Program-made: the position numbers and the translations under genes
Notes under the pieces: model-generated
Told to the model about the DNA's origin: nothing
The model's input: the letters and a program-made list of their open reading frames with translations, nothing else
Database searches by the model: none
Assembly (NCBI RefSeq): GCF_009766105.1
Contig: NZ_LMUH01000007.1
Coordinates: 213,896 to 277,895 of the forward strand
Direction: 5' to 3'
Source: Granulicella sp. S156
GTDB lineage: Bacteria; Acidobacteriota; Terriglobia; Terriglobales; Acidobacteriaceae
DNA: 64,000 nt
Part shown: in pieces, positions 1-8,464 of the stretch
Layout of the letters: every line of letters starts with the position of its first letter
How positions within the stretch are numbered: position 1 is the first letter of the stretch

Positions 1-12
1 GAGCGAAGATAC

Positions 13-1260
13 TTGGAAATACTCATTGCTACACGATCCTTGGCAGTATGTGCCGGCAGGGCGAGGTCCTTATCATTGCGATTTGATGTGTTTCTGCTCA
101 TCTTTCTAACGAGCTGTCCTGTTGTAGCCGGAATGGCACAAACGCCAGCGAAACAGCCCCTTTACAGCGATTACACGATGCCGCCCTCAGGCCAAGTCAC
201 GGTACCGGCTGAGGGTGGGTTGACCTTTCAAATGAAGGTCAACGGCAATGGGCCGTTCTCCACGGTTTTCGATACTGGCGCAGTGAACGTAATCAGTGCT
301 GACTTTGCGAAGCAGCTTGGATTGAAGGTCGAGGAGAAGTCTACCGATTTTGGAGCGATTGGCGGTGCGATTAAGGTACGCACCACACTGGTGGACAAGC
401 TGACCATCGGCGATCTCGTGGTCAGAAACCAAATGTTTTATGTGTTGGATATCCCTGCGGACGCGGGCACTCCCCAGATGCTTGTGGGCTGGGAGCTTAT
501 GCAGCGCTTCGCAGTGCGAATGGACTTCAAACACAATCAGCTAACCTTTTTCAACGGGCAGACCTTTCATTATGTGGGACGCGGCACTTCACTACCACTG
601 CTTCTGCACAAGAACGGCAATGGCATAGACGTCGAGGCAAAGGTCGACGGCATCCCCGGCCGTTTTCTGCTCGACTCAGGAAACCAGACCGGGCTTTTCC
701 TGAACTCAGGATTCGTCAACAATAACCACTTGGTAGAGTCGCTAGGGGCACGCTATCGAGGTTATAACGGCAGGGGTCTCGGCGGCCCATCGCCTGAAGC
801 GTGGTTTGTGCGTCTGCACACGTTCCAGCTTGGACATCTGAAGATCAGTGGGCCGATCGCGCGGCTACAGACGGCGAATGACAGCTTCAACGAAGTACTC
901 GCCGGCAACATTGGGCAGGACATCCTGAGTCGCTTTGTCGTAACCGTGGATTGCTCGCGTGCCGTAATGTACCTCGAAAAGACTGCTGCCTGGAATAAGC
1001 CCCAGCCGTTCAATCGCACCGGCATGCTCGTCGATTACAACGAGGGATCCGACGAGGTGAAAACCGTCTTTCCGGGAAGTCCGGCAGAGGCTGCTGGGCT
1101 CAAGGTGGGCGATCGAATCGTCGGGATAAACGGGAATAAGCCGTCTGATGATCCGAATGATCCAATCTTCATGCAGCCGATTGGAACGGTGCTCCACCTA
1201 CAAGTCCAGCGTAACGACACATCGCAGAGCTACGAAGTGAAGCTGCGCGACGTGCTCTGA
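13..1260 (+). CDS. Secreted retroviral-type aspartic protease with C-terminal PDZ domain
   Basis: Predicted exported protease. Two aspartyl-protease-like halves are visible: FDTGA at residues 86-90 and LLDSG at 219-223, each followed by a hydrophobic stretch as in pepsin/retropepsin-type folds. A PDZ-like segment (PGSPAEAAGLKVGDRIVGING, about 353-376) closes the protein. A hydrophobic segment around residues 23-42 ends near VAGMAQT and reads as a signal peptide. The start given is TTG; the frame is open back to base 1, and TTG at 76 or GTG at 88 would also keep the signal peptide, so the 5' end is uncertain and may lie outside the window. The combination of paired Asp motifs with PDZ is common in acidobacterial secreted proteases; substrate unknown. 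Confidence 0.8.
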   Translation: MEILIATRSLAVCAGRARSLSLRFDVFLLIFLTSCPVVAGMAQTPAKQPLYSDYTMPPSGQVTVPAEGGLTFQMKVNGNGPFSTVFDTGAVNVISADFAKQLGLKVEEKSTDFGAIGGAIKVRTTLVDKLTIGDLVVRNQMFYVLDIPADAGTPQMLVGWELMQRFAVRMDFKHNQLTFFNGQTFHYVGRGTSLPLLLHKNGNGIDVEAKVDGIPGRFLLDSGNQTGLFLNSGFVNNNHLVESLGARYRGYNGRGLGGPSPEAWFVRLHTFQLGHLKISGPIARLQTANDSFNEVLAGNIGQDILSRFVVTVDCSRAVMYLEKTAAWNKPQPFNRTGMLVDYNEGSDEVKTVFPGSPAEAAGLKVGDRIVGINGNKPSDDPNDPIFMQPIGTVLHLQVQRNDTSQSYEVKLRDVL

Positions 1261-1687
1261 GTGCCACTTAGTTTTTGGCGCATACTCTGCGCGATACATC
1301 ATGAATTGATCTATTAGTAGCGAGAAATGCGCTAGTAGTCAGAGGAACAGCCGATGGCCCACGTCTGGGTACAAACAAAAGTGGGTGAGCGGATTCAAAG
1401 ACCAAGTGCAACAACGCAACATCAATGACAACTTAGAGATGAGTGGAAGTAGCCATGGAAAAGATGGAAAACAAAGAGCGTTTCCCACTTCCCACGGCAC
1501 GACTACGACGATCTATATCAATCCATTGAACATATTTGGGTAACAAAGTACTTAACTCAGCAGCTTTGACCTTGCCAAGGATTCTCTGAGGTCTCCAAAC
1601 CACCAAGGAAACCAAAATGGCCATAGAAAATAGTGCATATCAATGTTCTTTTGACTGTATAGCGGACAACCTGCGACCATTTGGTTC
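1261..1687. other. Intergenic stretch with no convincing gene
   Basis: About 430 bases, more A/T-rich than the flanks. The only open frame (minus strand, 1433-1624) has no domain-like pattern and no ribosome-binding site. I see no hairpin with a T-tract and no repeat shared with the rest of the window. Confidence 0.5.
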
Positions 1688-2521
1688 ATGTGGAGAGTTG
1701 CTCGTTACAGTTCGGCTATCGGCGCCTTCGTGCTAGCCGCCTTCATAGGGGTTGGTTCGTCAGCGTGGCCGGAGTACATCCGTCCGCATCCCTACGCTGT
1801 TATGAGTCTTGGGCTACTAGGAGTAATGCTGTTGCTTCTTCCACTCTTCATGAGAGATGCAAAGGCAGATGGCGCTGTTCATTCCTTTGCACCAAGTCTG
1901 AATACAGCGGTCAGCCCCGTAATCACTAACTCACCTGTCTTTACAAACAATCCGACGATTAATGTTCATGTGGAAGCAACGCCTTCCGTACCTTATCCGG
2001 CTGCTAATGCACTTGAACAGGCCACTAAGAGGGATCTTGATTTAACCCTCACTCCTCACGGGAAGAACAGTCCAGAGTTGTTCTTGGAGGCATTGAACTC
2101 GAACGGCGGAATGAAAGTAGTTGTGCAATTAACGGTTGTGGCAGCAAGTCCGGGTGTTGCGTTCAAAACGTTTTCTTATGACGGCTTGTGGGTAGATTCG
2201 CTGTCTTGGTCGGCTTTCAGGCAGGGCGTTACCAAAAAGTCCAAGAGGTCGGTATTTCTTGCATCTCATATTCCCCAAAGACTACGCATAGCAAGTGTGG
2301 AGATGCCGGAGAAACCGGAAGGTATGGGGTATATGTACCTTGAAGGCTCCGATGATCACGTTTCATGGGACATAGAGAAAACAAAATTGAGCGATCTGCC
2401 CTACTTTGAATTAAAACTCATGTTTGTAGCAAACGAGCATTATGAGCCGATTACTCGCTTATATAGAGTGGGGCCGGAAACACCGCTAGGGCCACTACAA
2501 ATGACTCAGCTGATGGCATGA
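1688..2521 (+). CDS. Hypothetical membrane-anchored protein, AT-richer than neighbours
   Basis: Not recognised. Two hydrophobic segments lie at the N-terminus (about residues 8-28 and 37-56), followed by a low-complexity linker rich in Asn, Pro, Thr and Val (about 70-105, with NNPTINVHV) and a roughly 170-residue soluble domain rich in beta-type residues. This suggests two membrane spans and a domain on one face. The linker resembles the N/P/T-rich linkers seen in many soil-bacterial membrane hypotheticals. The stop overlaps the start of a very small ORF (ATGA), which suggests co-translation. Base composition is lower in GC than the flanking genes, which fits recent acquisition. Confidence 0.65.
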   Translation: MWRVARYSSAIGAFVLAAFIGVGSSAWPEYIRPHPYAVMSLGLLGVMLLLLPLFMRDAKADGAVHSFAPSLNTAVSPVITNSPVFTNNPTINVHVEATPSVPYPAANALEQATKRDLDLTLTPHGKNSPELFLEALNSNGGMKVVVQLTVVAASPGVAFKTFSYDGLWVDSLSWSAFRQGVTKKSKRSVFLASHIPQRLRIASVEMPEKPEGMGYMYLEGSDDHVSWDIEKTKLSDLPYFELKLMFVANEHYEPITRLYRVGPETPLGPLQMTQLMA

Positions 2522-2670
2522 CAGAGAAGCCCTCACCTGAGCTCGAGAAGTTCGACAAGGCTATGGACAAGATCATGTCCGTGCTAAGGCTTGTCTCATC
2601 CCTGTCAGCTTATTCACTGCGCAGCGCTTGCATTGGATCTACAGATGCTGCGCGCCGGGCGGGCAAGTAG
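2518..2670 (+). CDS. Very small ORF, probably a truncated copy of a small conserved hypothetical protein
   Basis: Fifty codons starting at ATG 2518, overlapping the upstream stop by the ATGA arrangement. The first 22 residues (MTEKPSPELEKFDKAM then DKIMSV) look like the start of the small charged proteins of the type MTxKPSPEFxxFDxxMxKLLSV found in many bacteria, which normally continue with an Arg/Lys/Glu-rich helix. Here the rest (LRLVSSLSAYSL and on) does not fit and runs antisense into the end of the ADOP gene, so the original 3' part seems to have been lost. The family memory is weak, and translation is an inference from the overlap. Confidence 0.4.
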   Translation: MTEKPSPELEKFDKAMDKIMSVLRLVSSLSAYSLRSACIGSTDAARRAGK

Positions 2671-5456
2671 CTTGCTATCGTGGCCACTCCAACCATCAGT
2701 ACACACGCTGCCAAAAGCGTGACAGGATCGCCAGGCTTTAATCCGAAGAGCTGATTTGCGATCAGACGCGATGCGAAGGCGGCTGCGGGAACGCCGACCA
2801 GGAGGCCACAAAGAACCAGCAACAACGACTCACGCAATACCATACCCGCGATTCGGCTACGTTCCGCACCGAGCGCCATGCGAATGCCTATCTCACTGGT
2901 TCTTCGAGTCACGGTGTAGGACATCAAGCCGTAGAGACCTATACACGCCAGCAACAGAGCCAGAAGCGCAAAGAAGCTCGACAGGCGTGAGGTAATGCGC
3001 TCCCGAAAGAGCGTTTGCTCGATCTGCTCGGTTTGAGTGCGCACATCGAAGAGAGGTAATTTGTTGTCGATGGCGGAGACGATGCCGCGCACAGGTTTGA
3101 CGAGTTCGTTGGGGTCTATAGCAGATCGCAACTCGAAGTGCGCGCTGTTGCCGACGAGCGGCAGAAACATCATGGGCCGAACTTCACCGCGCAGGTCGCG
3201 ATATTTGGTGTCGCCGACGATGCCCACAATGAGAAATCCCGGTTGGGGTCCCTTCGCGGGTTCATCCTCCTGGGCGTCGCCAATGTGAAGCCCAAGAGGA
3301 TTCCGGTTGGGGAAGAAACGGAGCGCGAAGGCTTGATTGATCATCACCGGCACAGGCGCAAGCTGTAGCGGGTGAGCGGAGACTGGAGCAGTTGGGCTAA
3401 TGAGATTGGCAGAACTGGCGGAGCCTACAGGCAGTTTGCGAGCCGACTCTTCGGCTGCGGTGACGGCGGCATTGGTCGCGAAAGCTGAGGAAAAATCGGC
3501 AGACGAAAATACGCGGCCTGAGAGCACGGGAATGTGCATGGTGGAGAAGAAGCCGGGACCGACTGCAAGAGAGTACGTATTGATATTCGATTTGGGCGCA
3601 GCGCCGTCCAGGTGGACGTCAAGGCCTGAAATACTTTGGCTCACTAAGGCATCCTCGGAGTAGCTTGCCGATACGACGCCGGGCAATGCAGCCAGGCGCT
3701 GCTGTACGTTGCGATAGAGCTCGACCGTCTGTGCATCCGTGTATCCCGCAATCTTTGGATTGAGGCCGAAGAGCAGAACGTTCTGCGTGTCGAAGCCTGG
3801 GTGCAGTTGGTGAAGATTGGTCAAGGTGCGGACCAGCAATCCCGCTCCGGCCAGTACAACAAGGGAGAGCGCGACCTGTACGATGACAAACGTGTCACCG
3901 AGACGAATGCCTCGCCCACGCTGAGGTCCGCCGAGAGTGGAGGACGCACTCTCTTTGAGGAAAGGCGTCAGGTCTACTCGAGCGTCACGGAAGATGGGTG
4001 CAAGGCCCGAGAGAACTCCCGTGGCGAGAGTGACTGCAGTTGTGAAAGCCAACACACGCCAGTCCGGTGCGATAACAAAGGCGAAGGGCTGGGTAGTTCC
4101 CTGCGATAAGAGTTGAACGAGAGCGTGTACTCCCCAGATGGAAACCAACACGCCGGAGACACCGCCAGCCAACGACAGCACAACGCTTTCCGTGAGAAGT
4201 TGGCGTGCGATGCGAGCGCGGCTTGCGCCGAGCGCCTGGCGCGTTGCCATCTCCTTCTGCCTGCGCGCAGAGCGTGCGAGCATAAGGCCCGCGACATTTG
4301 CGCAGGCAACGAGCAGGACAAGGCCTACAGCCACCATGATCAGGTTCAGCATGGGTCCATACTCAACGCTCTCGCCGTTGAGGCCTTGCCGTGCGGGTAG
4401 AAGCCGGATAGCTGGACTATCCGCCGGAGAAGACAAGGGAGTGGCTCCATGGAGCACCTGATTGCGGAATATGTTCGATACCTCAACCTGGGCTTGGCCG
4501 ATGGAGACCTCCGGCTTGAGCCTGCCAACCATGCTGACCCAGAAAATAGCGGGATCGGAGAGCCTGTCCCGGTCATTCCACCACTCGTTCCGCACACGGT
4601 CTACGAGCGATAACGGCATGAAGAAGTCCTGGGTTTTGCCGGGGGTTAGATGTCTAAAGCGCGGGCCGACGACACCGACGATAGCGACTTGTGTGCTGTT
4701 TACGCGGACAACACGGCCAACGACCGAGGGGTCCGCGCCAAAGGCGCGCTGCCAATAGCCGTAGTCCAGAACGATGACTGGAGGTGCAGAGGGCGAGTCA
4801 TCGGAGAGACCGAGCTGCCGGCCAAGAATTGTCTTGATACCCAGGGTTGAGAAAAAATCGCCGGAGACATATTCGCCGTGCGCAATGACAGCGGAGCCCT
4901 CGCCCAGGAAGTTGACTTCAAGTGGACCTGCAAACGCCGCGACACTGGAGAAGGAGTTAGCCTGGGCCCTCACCGCACGAAAGAAAGGTACGGAGAGAGA
5001 ACAGTCCGAACTGGTCGAGTCGCAATCACCGAAGTCGCTGTGACCGTGGAGTTTAAGTTGCTGACGGGACGTCCAGGTGAAGAGCACCAGTTGTTGCGGA
5101 TTCTCAACCGGCAACGCACGGAACATTACGGCATCGATGACGCTAAAGATCGCAGTATTGGCGCCAATACCAAGCGCAAGAATCAGAACGATGGTCAGCG
5201 CAAACCCTGGGAACCTTCGGAGCTGCCGCAGAGCATAACGAAAGTCCTGCAGGAAACGTTCGACCGGCCCCCAGCCCCATGCCTCGTGGGTCTGTTCTTT
5301 GATCAGTGTCGTATTACCGAAGGCACGTCGAGCGGCGGAACGAGCCTCTTCCGGCGGCAGACCGCGTTCCTGTTGCTCTTCTTCTTCCAGCTCCAGATCG
5401 GAGAGAAGCTCTCGCTCGAGGTCGGCGCGTCTTTTCTTTATCTGCCACCATTTCAT
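2610..5456 (-). CDS. ADOP-family FtsX/MacB-like permease
   Basis: 948-residue inner-membrane permease of the acidobacterial duplicated orphan permease type. The cytoplasmic N-terminus is highly charged (residues 1-80, with EEARSAARRAFGN), followed by the first span FALTIVLILALGIGANTAIF at about 85-104, a large extracytoplasmic MacB-PCD-like domain, a central FtsX block (about 370-480), a second extracytoplasmic domain, and a C-terminal FtsX block ending SYLPARRAASVDPMQALR. Duplicated FtsX units and length match the family; no ATPase gene is adjacent, as is usual for these orphan permeases. It starts one base after the stop of the PadR gene, so the two are co-transcribed and translationally coupled. 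Substrate unknown; related MacB proteins export peptides, drugs or lipoproteins. Confidence 0.92.
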   Translation of the reverse strand: MKWWQIKKRRADLERELLSDLELEEEEQQERGLPPEEARSAARRAFGNTTLIKEQTHEAWGWGPVERFLQDFRYALRQLRRFPGFALTIVLILALGIGANTAIFSVIDAVMFRALPVENPQQLVLFTWTSRQQLKLHGHSDFGDCDSTSSDCSLSVPFFRAVRAQANSFSSVAAFAGPLEVNFLGEGSAVIAHGEYVSGDFFSTLGIKTILGRQLGLSDDSPSAPPVIVLDYGYWQRAFGADPSVVGRVVRVNSTQVAIVGVVGPRFRHLTPGKTQDFFMPLSLVDRVRNEWWNDRDRLSDPAIFWVSMVGRLKPEVSIGQAQVEVSNIFRNQVLHGATPLSSPADSPAIRLLPARQGLNGESVEYGPMLNLIMVAVGLVLLVACANVAGLMLARSARRQKEMATRQALGASRARIARQLLTESVVLSLAGGVSGVLVSIWGVHALVQLLSQGTTQPFAFVIAPDWRVLAFTTAVTLATGVLSGLAPIFRDARVDLTPFLKESASSTLGGPQRGRGIRLGDTFVIVQVALSLVVLAGAGLLVRTLTNLHQLHPGFDTQNVLLFGLNPKIAGYTDAQTVELYRNVQQRLAALPGVVSASYSEDALVSQSISGLDVHLDGAAPKSNINTYSLAVGPGFFSTMHIPVLSGRVFSSADFSSAFATNAAVTAAEESARKLPVGSASSANLISPTAPVSAHPLQLAPVPVMINQAFALRFFPNRNPLGLHIGDAQEDEPAKGPQPGFLIVGIVGDTKYRDLRGEVRPMMFLPLVGNSAHFELRSAIDPNELVKPVRGIVSAIDNKLPLFDVRTQTEQIEQTLFRERITSRLSSFFALLALLLACIGLYGLMSYTVTRRTSEIGIRMALGAERSRIAGMVLRESLLLVLCGLLVGVPAAAFASRLIANQLFGLKPGDPVTLLAACVLMVGVATIASYLPARRAASVDPMQALRSE

Positions 5457-5457
5457 C

Positions 5458-5823
5458 TCAGCTCTCCTCAGCGGTGGGCCACATCACGCGCGCTACAGCT
5501 TCGGACATCTGCTTCCACTGCGACTCTTCGACGACCAACTGTTTCTTGCCTTTGTCCGTCAATCGGTAGTACTTGAATTCCCTGTTTCGGTCGGGAGCTG
5601 TCTCCCATTTGGCACTTACCCATCCTCTTTCCTCCAGACGATGCAATGCGGGATAGAGCGAACCGTGCTGCATCTGCAGGAAGTCGTTCGTGGTCCGCTG
5701 AATATGCTTTCCGATCTGGTGGCCATGGGCAGGACCATAAAGAAGCGTCCGTAAGATGAGCATGTCAAGCGTGCCCTGGAGAAGGCCTGTCCGTTGTTGT
5801 GCCGGTTTATCCATAGAAGACAA
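5458..5823 (-). CDS. PadR-family transcriptional repressor
   Basis: 121-residue winged-helix regulator. The PadR hallmark is clear: QGTLDMLILRTLLYGPAHGH near residues 15-34, then SLYPALHRLEERGWVSAKW and a YRLTDKGKKQL beta-wing. In acidobacteria this subtype sits directly upstream of an ADOP permease, as here (one-base gap). A palindrome fills the spacer of a good promoter upstream, consistent with autorepression. The inducing signal is unknown. Confidence 0.93.
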   Translation of the reverse strand: MSSMDKPAQQRTGLLQGTLDMLILRTLLYGPAHGHQIGKHIQRTTNDFLQMQHGSLYPALHRLEERGWVSAKWETAPDRNREFKYYRLTDKGKKQLVVEESQWKQMSEAVARVMWPTAEES

Positions 5824-5844
5824 TCTACCCTCAACTTGAGGCTG

Positions 5845-5873
5845 ATGGTAGACATTCGACTATCGAATGTCAA
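5845..5873 (-). promoter_or_regulatory. Promoter of the padR-ADOP operon with an operator filling the -35/-10 spacer
   Basis: Reading the minus strand, TTGACA (5873-5868) and TACCAT (5850-5845) are 17 bp apart. The spacer is the palindrome 5851-5871: arms GACATTCGA and TCGAATGTC around CTA, perfect over 9 bp each side. A second, smaller palindrome CCTCAACTTGAGG lies at 5829-5841, just before the start codon. The geometry is that of a repressor site blocking RNA polymerase; PadR is the obvious candidate, by inference. Confidence 0.7.
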
Positions 5874-5970
5874 GGGACGCAGGAAATTGGTAGTGTCTCC
5901 GTTTGATCTTGGTCCCGAGTGGGATTGTCAAAGGTTCTGGCTAGCAGAATGGAACTCTCGTGGCCCGAGC

Positions 5971-6495
5971 CTAGCGACTATGAGCGCGCACGAAACTTGC
6001 GGCCGGACGGCCTAACCACTGAGGAATCATCATCACTCTGGGAAAGCCAATCAATGGACCCGTTGCAAGGTTGGTGAGCATGCTCTCACTGAAGCCTGGC
6101 AGCTCATCGGCAACCTGCTTCCACTTCATTCCACGCTTGAGACGTTCCGCGTCGAGTGCAGCGTGCATGGCTCGCGTGTCGAAGCGAAGGATACGAGCCG
6201 GTCCGGGCTCAGGCAGGAGTTCGCTCGGCTGCGAAGGAGTGTCGATTTCAGACAGGAAGCTCTCGGGTGCCCGGCCCATCCATCTGAGAATCTGAAGTAC
6301 GACCGCACTCGTTACAGAACGTTTGTCCTGCATCCCCCTCACCGTGGAGAGGCTGATTGGGATGGAGGGCGTACCTTCAAAAGGTTTGTTGATCTCGGAC
6401 ACTAATGCGGCCCAGCTTAACTCCTGAGCACGCCGCGCAGCATCCAAAGCTGCATACAGTCCTTGCATGTCAAAGTTGCGGAGCGGCATCTTCAC
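5971..6495 (-). CDS. Internally duplicated helix-turn-helix-like protein
   Basis: 174 residues built of two related units, about 8-81 and 105-169. Each begins FD-x-x-(G/A)-(L/M)-(Y/H)-AALDAxR, has a Trp-Lys/Ala-x-(V/L)-V-x-E segment, and ends W(M/L)GRxxxSF. The pattern of short helices resembles XRE-type DNA-binding domains, so a single chain could carry two HTH units and bind like a dimer. No ligand-binding domain is present. The gene stands alone, divergent from the VWFA gene. Function as regulator is inferred from fold-like pattern only. Confidence 0.65.
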   Translation of the reverse strand: MKMPLRNFDMQGLYAALDAARRAQELSWAALVSEINKPFEGTPSIPISLSTVRGMQDKRSVTSAVVLQILRWMGRAPESFLSEIDTPSQPSELLPEPGPARILRFDTRAMHAALDAERLKRGMKWKQVADELPGFSESMLTNLATGPLIGFPRVMMIPQWLGRPAASFVRAHSR

Positions 6496-6680
6496 CCACC
6501 AATCCTAGTGCAGACATGTTATGAAAACCGGGGTAGAAGTTCAAACTGAGATACTACCCATTTTTCGCTATTCGAATCTATGGCTCGTTATAATCTTCGC
6601 GGACTAAAATCTATTGATTCTTAATGGTCCAAGTCGCGCGCCACCTGGCGAAGATCAAGCTATAGAGGCCCAGGCAAGAT

Positions 6681-7718
6681 ATGTTTACGCAACGCCGTCT
6701 ATCCATAGTTCTATTTTTTCTCTTTTGCGGAATCTACGCTGACGCCCTCTTTGCTCAACAGAACACATCGCTGTCTGACGACCCGAAACTGTTACGCCGC
6801 CCGGACTCGTTACAAATCATGCTTGATGTAGTCGCCGCTAATGCCGACGGTCCGGTCAATAATCTGGCACAGCAGAATTTCACGGTTCTTATCGACAAAA
6901 AGCCAGTTCCGATCTCCGACTTTCATTCCGTAACGCTCCAGACCGAACAGGCGGAGCCGGTAGAGATAGTGCTTGTAGTCGACGAGGTTAACACCCCTTT
7001 CGCTAGCTTGAACTATGCGCGAGGCCAGATTCGGCGCTTCCTGGAACAAAATGCCGGTAAGCTCAAACATCCCGTGCGGTTGGCATTCTTGTCCCGGAGC
7101 GGATGCGAGATTCAGGCAGATTCCTCCAGCGATGGCAACGCAGTACTTGCAGCCTTCGATCAACACGCACCCGGCCTCCAGACCATTCACAGCTCATCGG
7201 TCCATCTCACCCTGGTCTCGCTACGAAAGATCGCCGCTGAAGAGGCGAAGAGACCTGGCAGAAAGCTGGTGGTCTGGATCGGCTCTGGATGGCCCATATC
7301 CGCTGACGTTGGTGGCGTTGAAATATCCGCCAAGGAGCGCCATCGCGTCTTTGAGGGGATCATCTTTATCTCCACGGCTTTGCGGCAGGCGCGCATCACG
7401 CTGTACTGCGTCAGCGCCGGGGGCGCCGATTCCAGTGGAACGCACTATGAAGCTTTTCTAAAGCCCGTTACTACCGTGGGCGATACCGAGGAAGGGAATG
7501 TGAACATGCAGGTGCTGGCGGTGCAGAGTGGAGGGCTTGTCTTGAAGGCCTCGAACGATGTCTCTGCCATGCTTGAGCAATGTATGGCAGACGCTGACTC
7601 TTTTTATACTTTGACGATCATGGCACCACTCACTGGCCCCGAGAAGTTTCACAAGATCGAAGTCAAGACGAATACCTCGGGGACGCAGGTACGGACCCGT
7701 TACGGGTATTACGGTTAA
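6681..7718 (+). CDS. Secreted VWFA-related protein (acidobacterial type)
   Basis: 345 residues with a signal peptide (about 1-25, ending LFAQQ). The segment LQIMLDVVAANADGPVNNL then FTVLIDKKPVPISDF is the leader region of the acidobacterial VWFA-related family (TIGR03436 type), and VEIVLVVDEVNTPFASL starts the von Willebrand A-like domain. The MIDAS consensus DxSxS is replaced by DEVNT, so metal-dependent binding is doubtful. The C-terminal FHKIEVKTNTSGTQVRTRYGYYG is also typical of the family. Such genes occur in many copies per acidobacterial genome; role unknown, perhaps cell-surface binding. Confidence 0.88.
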   Translation: MFTQRRLSIVLFFLFCGIYADALFAQQNTSLSDDPKLLRRPDSLQIMLDVVAANADGPVNNLAQQNFTVLIDKKPVPISDFHSVTLQTEQAEPVEIVLVVDEVNTPFASLNYARGQIRRFLEQNAGKLKHPVRLAFLSRSGCEIQADSSSDGNAVLAAFDQHAPGLQTIHSSSVHLTLVSLRKIAAEEAKRPGRKLVVWIGSGWPISADVGGVEISAKERHRVFEGIIFISTALRQARITLYCVSAGGADSSGTHYEAFLKPVTTVGDTEEGNVNMQVLAVQSGGLVLKASNDVSAMLEQCMADADSFYTLTIMAPLTGPEKFHKIEVKTNTSGTQVRTRYGYYG

Positions 7719-7997
7719 GGGTGATGTCTTGATAGCGTGCTTGTTTCGCCGTCACCAAAGAAGACAATTCAGTCGTTGCGCCCTTCGGGCTTCACTCCGG
7801 CCTGCGGCAGAGAGGTGTGGTTTGGGGGGGATGCGGCCTTTTACGGCAGGGTTGAAACCCTGCCCTTCCGTTCCGTGCCTCAACAATTTGTTTGTACGGT
7901 TCGACCTGCCGCCAAGAGCAGTTTGATCACAAACTTCAGGACAACACAGTCTCTGCAGCCACGCTGCAGAAGCGACGTGCAGCCGCCACCAAAATTA
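7719..7997. other. Intergenic region with one family hairpin
   Basis: No gene is supported. It holds a perfect inverted repeat at 7845-7864 (described separately) and a short GCCCTTCGGGC stem upstream of it. The open frame 7737-8093 runs through the promoter of the next gene and is not credible. Confidence 0.5.
7845..7864. repeat. Hairpin of the dispersed TGAA/TAAA-loop family
   Basis: Perfect inverted repeat, arms GGCAGGGTT and AACCCTGCC around GA. Left flank TTTTAC and right flank CTTCC match the flanks of the hairpin at 27057-27076, although the stem sequence differs with compensating changes. Confidence 0.75.
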
Positions 7998-8060
7998 TCT
8001 CCTATACATATAGTTGACAAAAACAGAATTCGCGAGATAGTCTCCTATGCGTATAGGAGG
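7998..8060 (+). promoter_or_regulatory. BlaI-type promoter between two operator copies
   Basis: Two near-identical sites, TCTCCTATACATATAG at 7998-8013 and TCTCCTATGCGTATAG at 8041-8056 (14 of 16 bases equal), 43 bp apart. The second extends to the palindrome CTCCTATGCGTATAGGAG (8042-8059) and contains the Shine-Dalgarno GGAGG (8056-8060). Between them lie TTGACA (8014-8019) and GATAGT (8036-8041), spacing 16 bp. The core promoter is thus bracketed by operators; binding of both would shut off transcription and cover the ribosome site in DNA. Confidence 0.75.
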
Positions 8061-8068
8061 AGTTGTCA

Positions 8069-8464
8069 ATGCCTAAACCTGTTAAGGTCCTGACGCCGCT
8101 GGAGCGGCGAATCATGCGCGTGCTCTGGGAGGATGGCGCGGGGAATGTCCAGAAGGTTCTGCAGGGACTGGAGGGGGAGCCTCCACTTGCCTACACGACC
8201 ATACAGACGACGCTGAATGTCCTGCATCGCAAAGGAAGAGTGAAGAGGAAGCTCGTTGGGCGGGCTTATGAGTACAGTGCCGCCGTCTCTCAGGAGGCAG
8301 CCGACTCCCACGCGATCAAGGACGTTCTGCGCAAGGTATTTCAGGGGTCAGTGGATGACCTCCTCCTTTCTCTGGTGAAGTCCAAACACCTCAACGCGCA
8401 AAAACTTGCTGAACTACAGGCGAAGCTGGAAGCCGCCGGGGACGCCGAGGAGGAAGCGAAATGA
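8069..8464 (+). CDS. BlaI/MecI/CopY-family transcriptional repressor
   Basis: 131-residue winged-helix protein. The segment LTPLERRIMRVLWEDG, then YTTIQTTLNVLHRKGRVKR and a short basic wing, is the BlaI/Penicillinase_R pattern; the C-terminal helix is the dimerisation and cleavage region. I chose ATG 8069, eight bases after GGAGG, over an in-frame TTG at 8063 that would sit two bases from it. The gene overlaps the next one by 4 bp, the normal blaI-blaR1 arrangement. It probably represses its own operon via the twin operators upstream until proteolysed by the membrane partner. Confidence 0.92.
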   Translation: MPKPVKVLTPLERRIMRVLWEDGAGNVQKVLQGLEGEPPLAYTTIQTTLNVLHRKGRVKRKLVGRAYEYSAAVSQEAADSHAIKDVLRKVFQGSVDDLLLSLVKSKHLNAQKLAELQAKLEAAGDAEEEAK

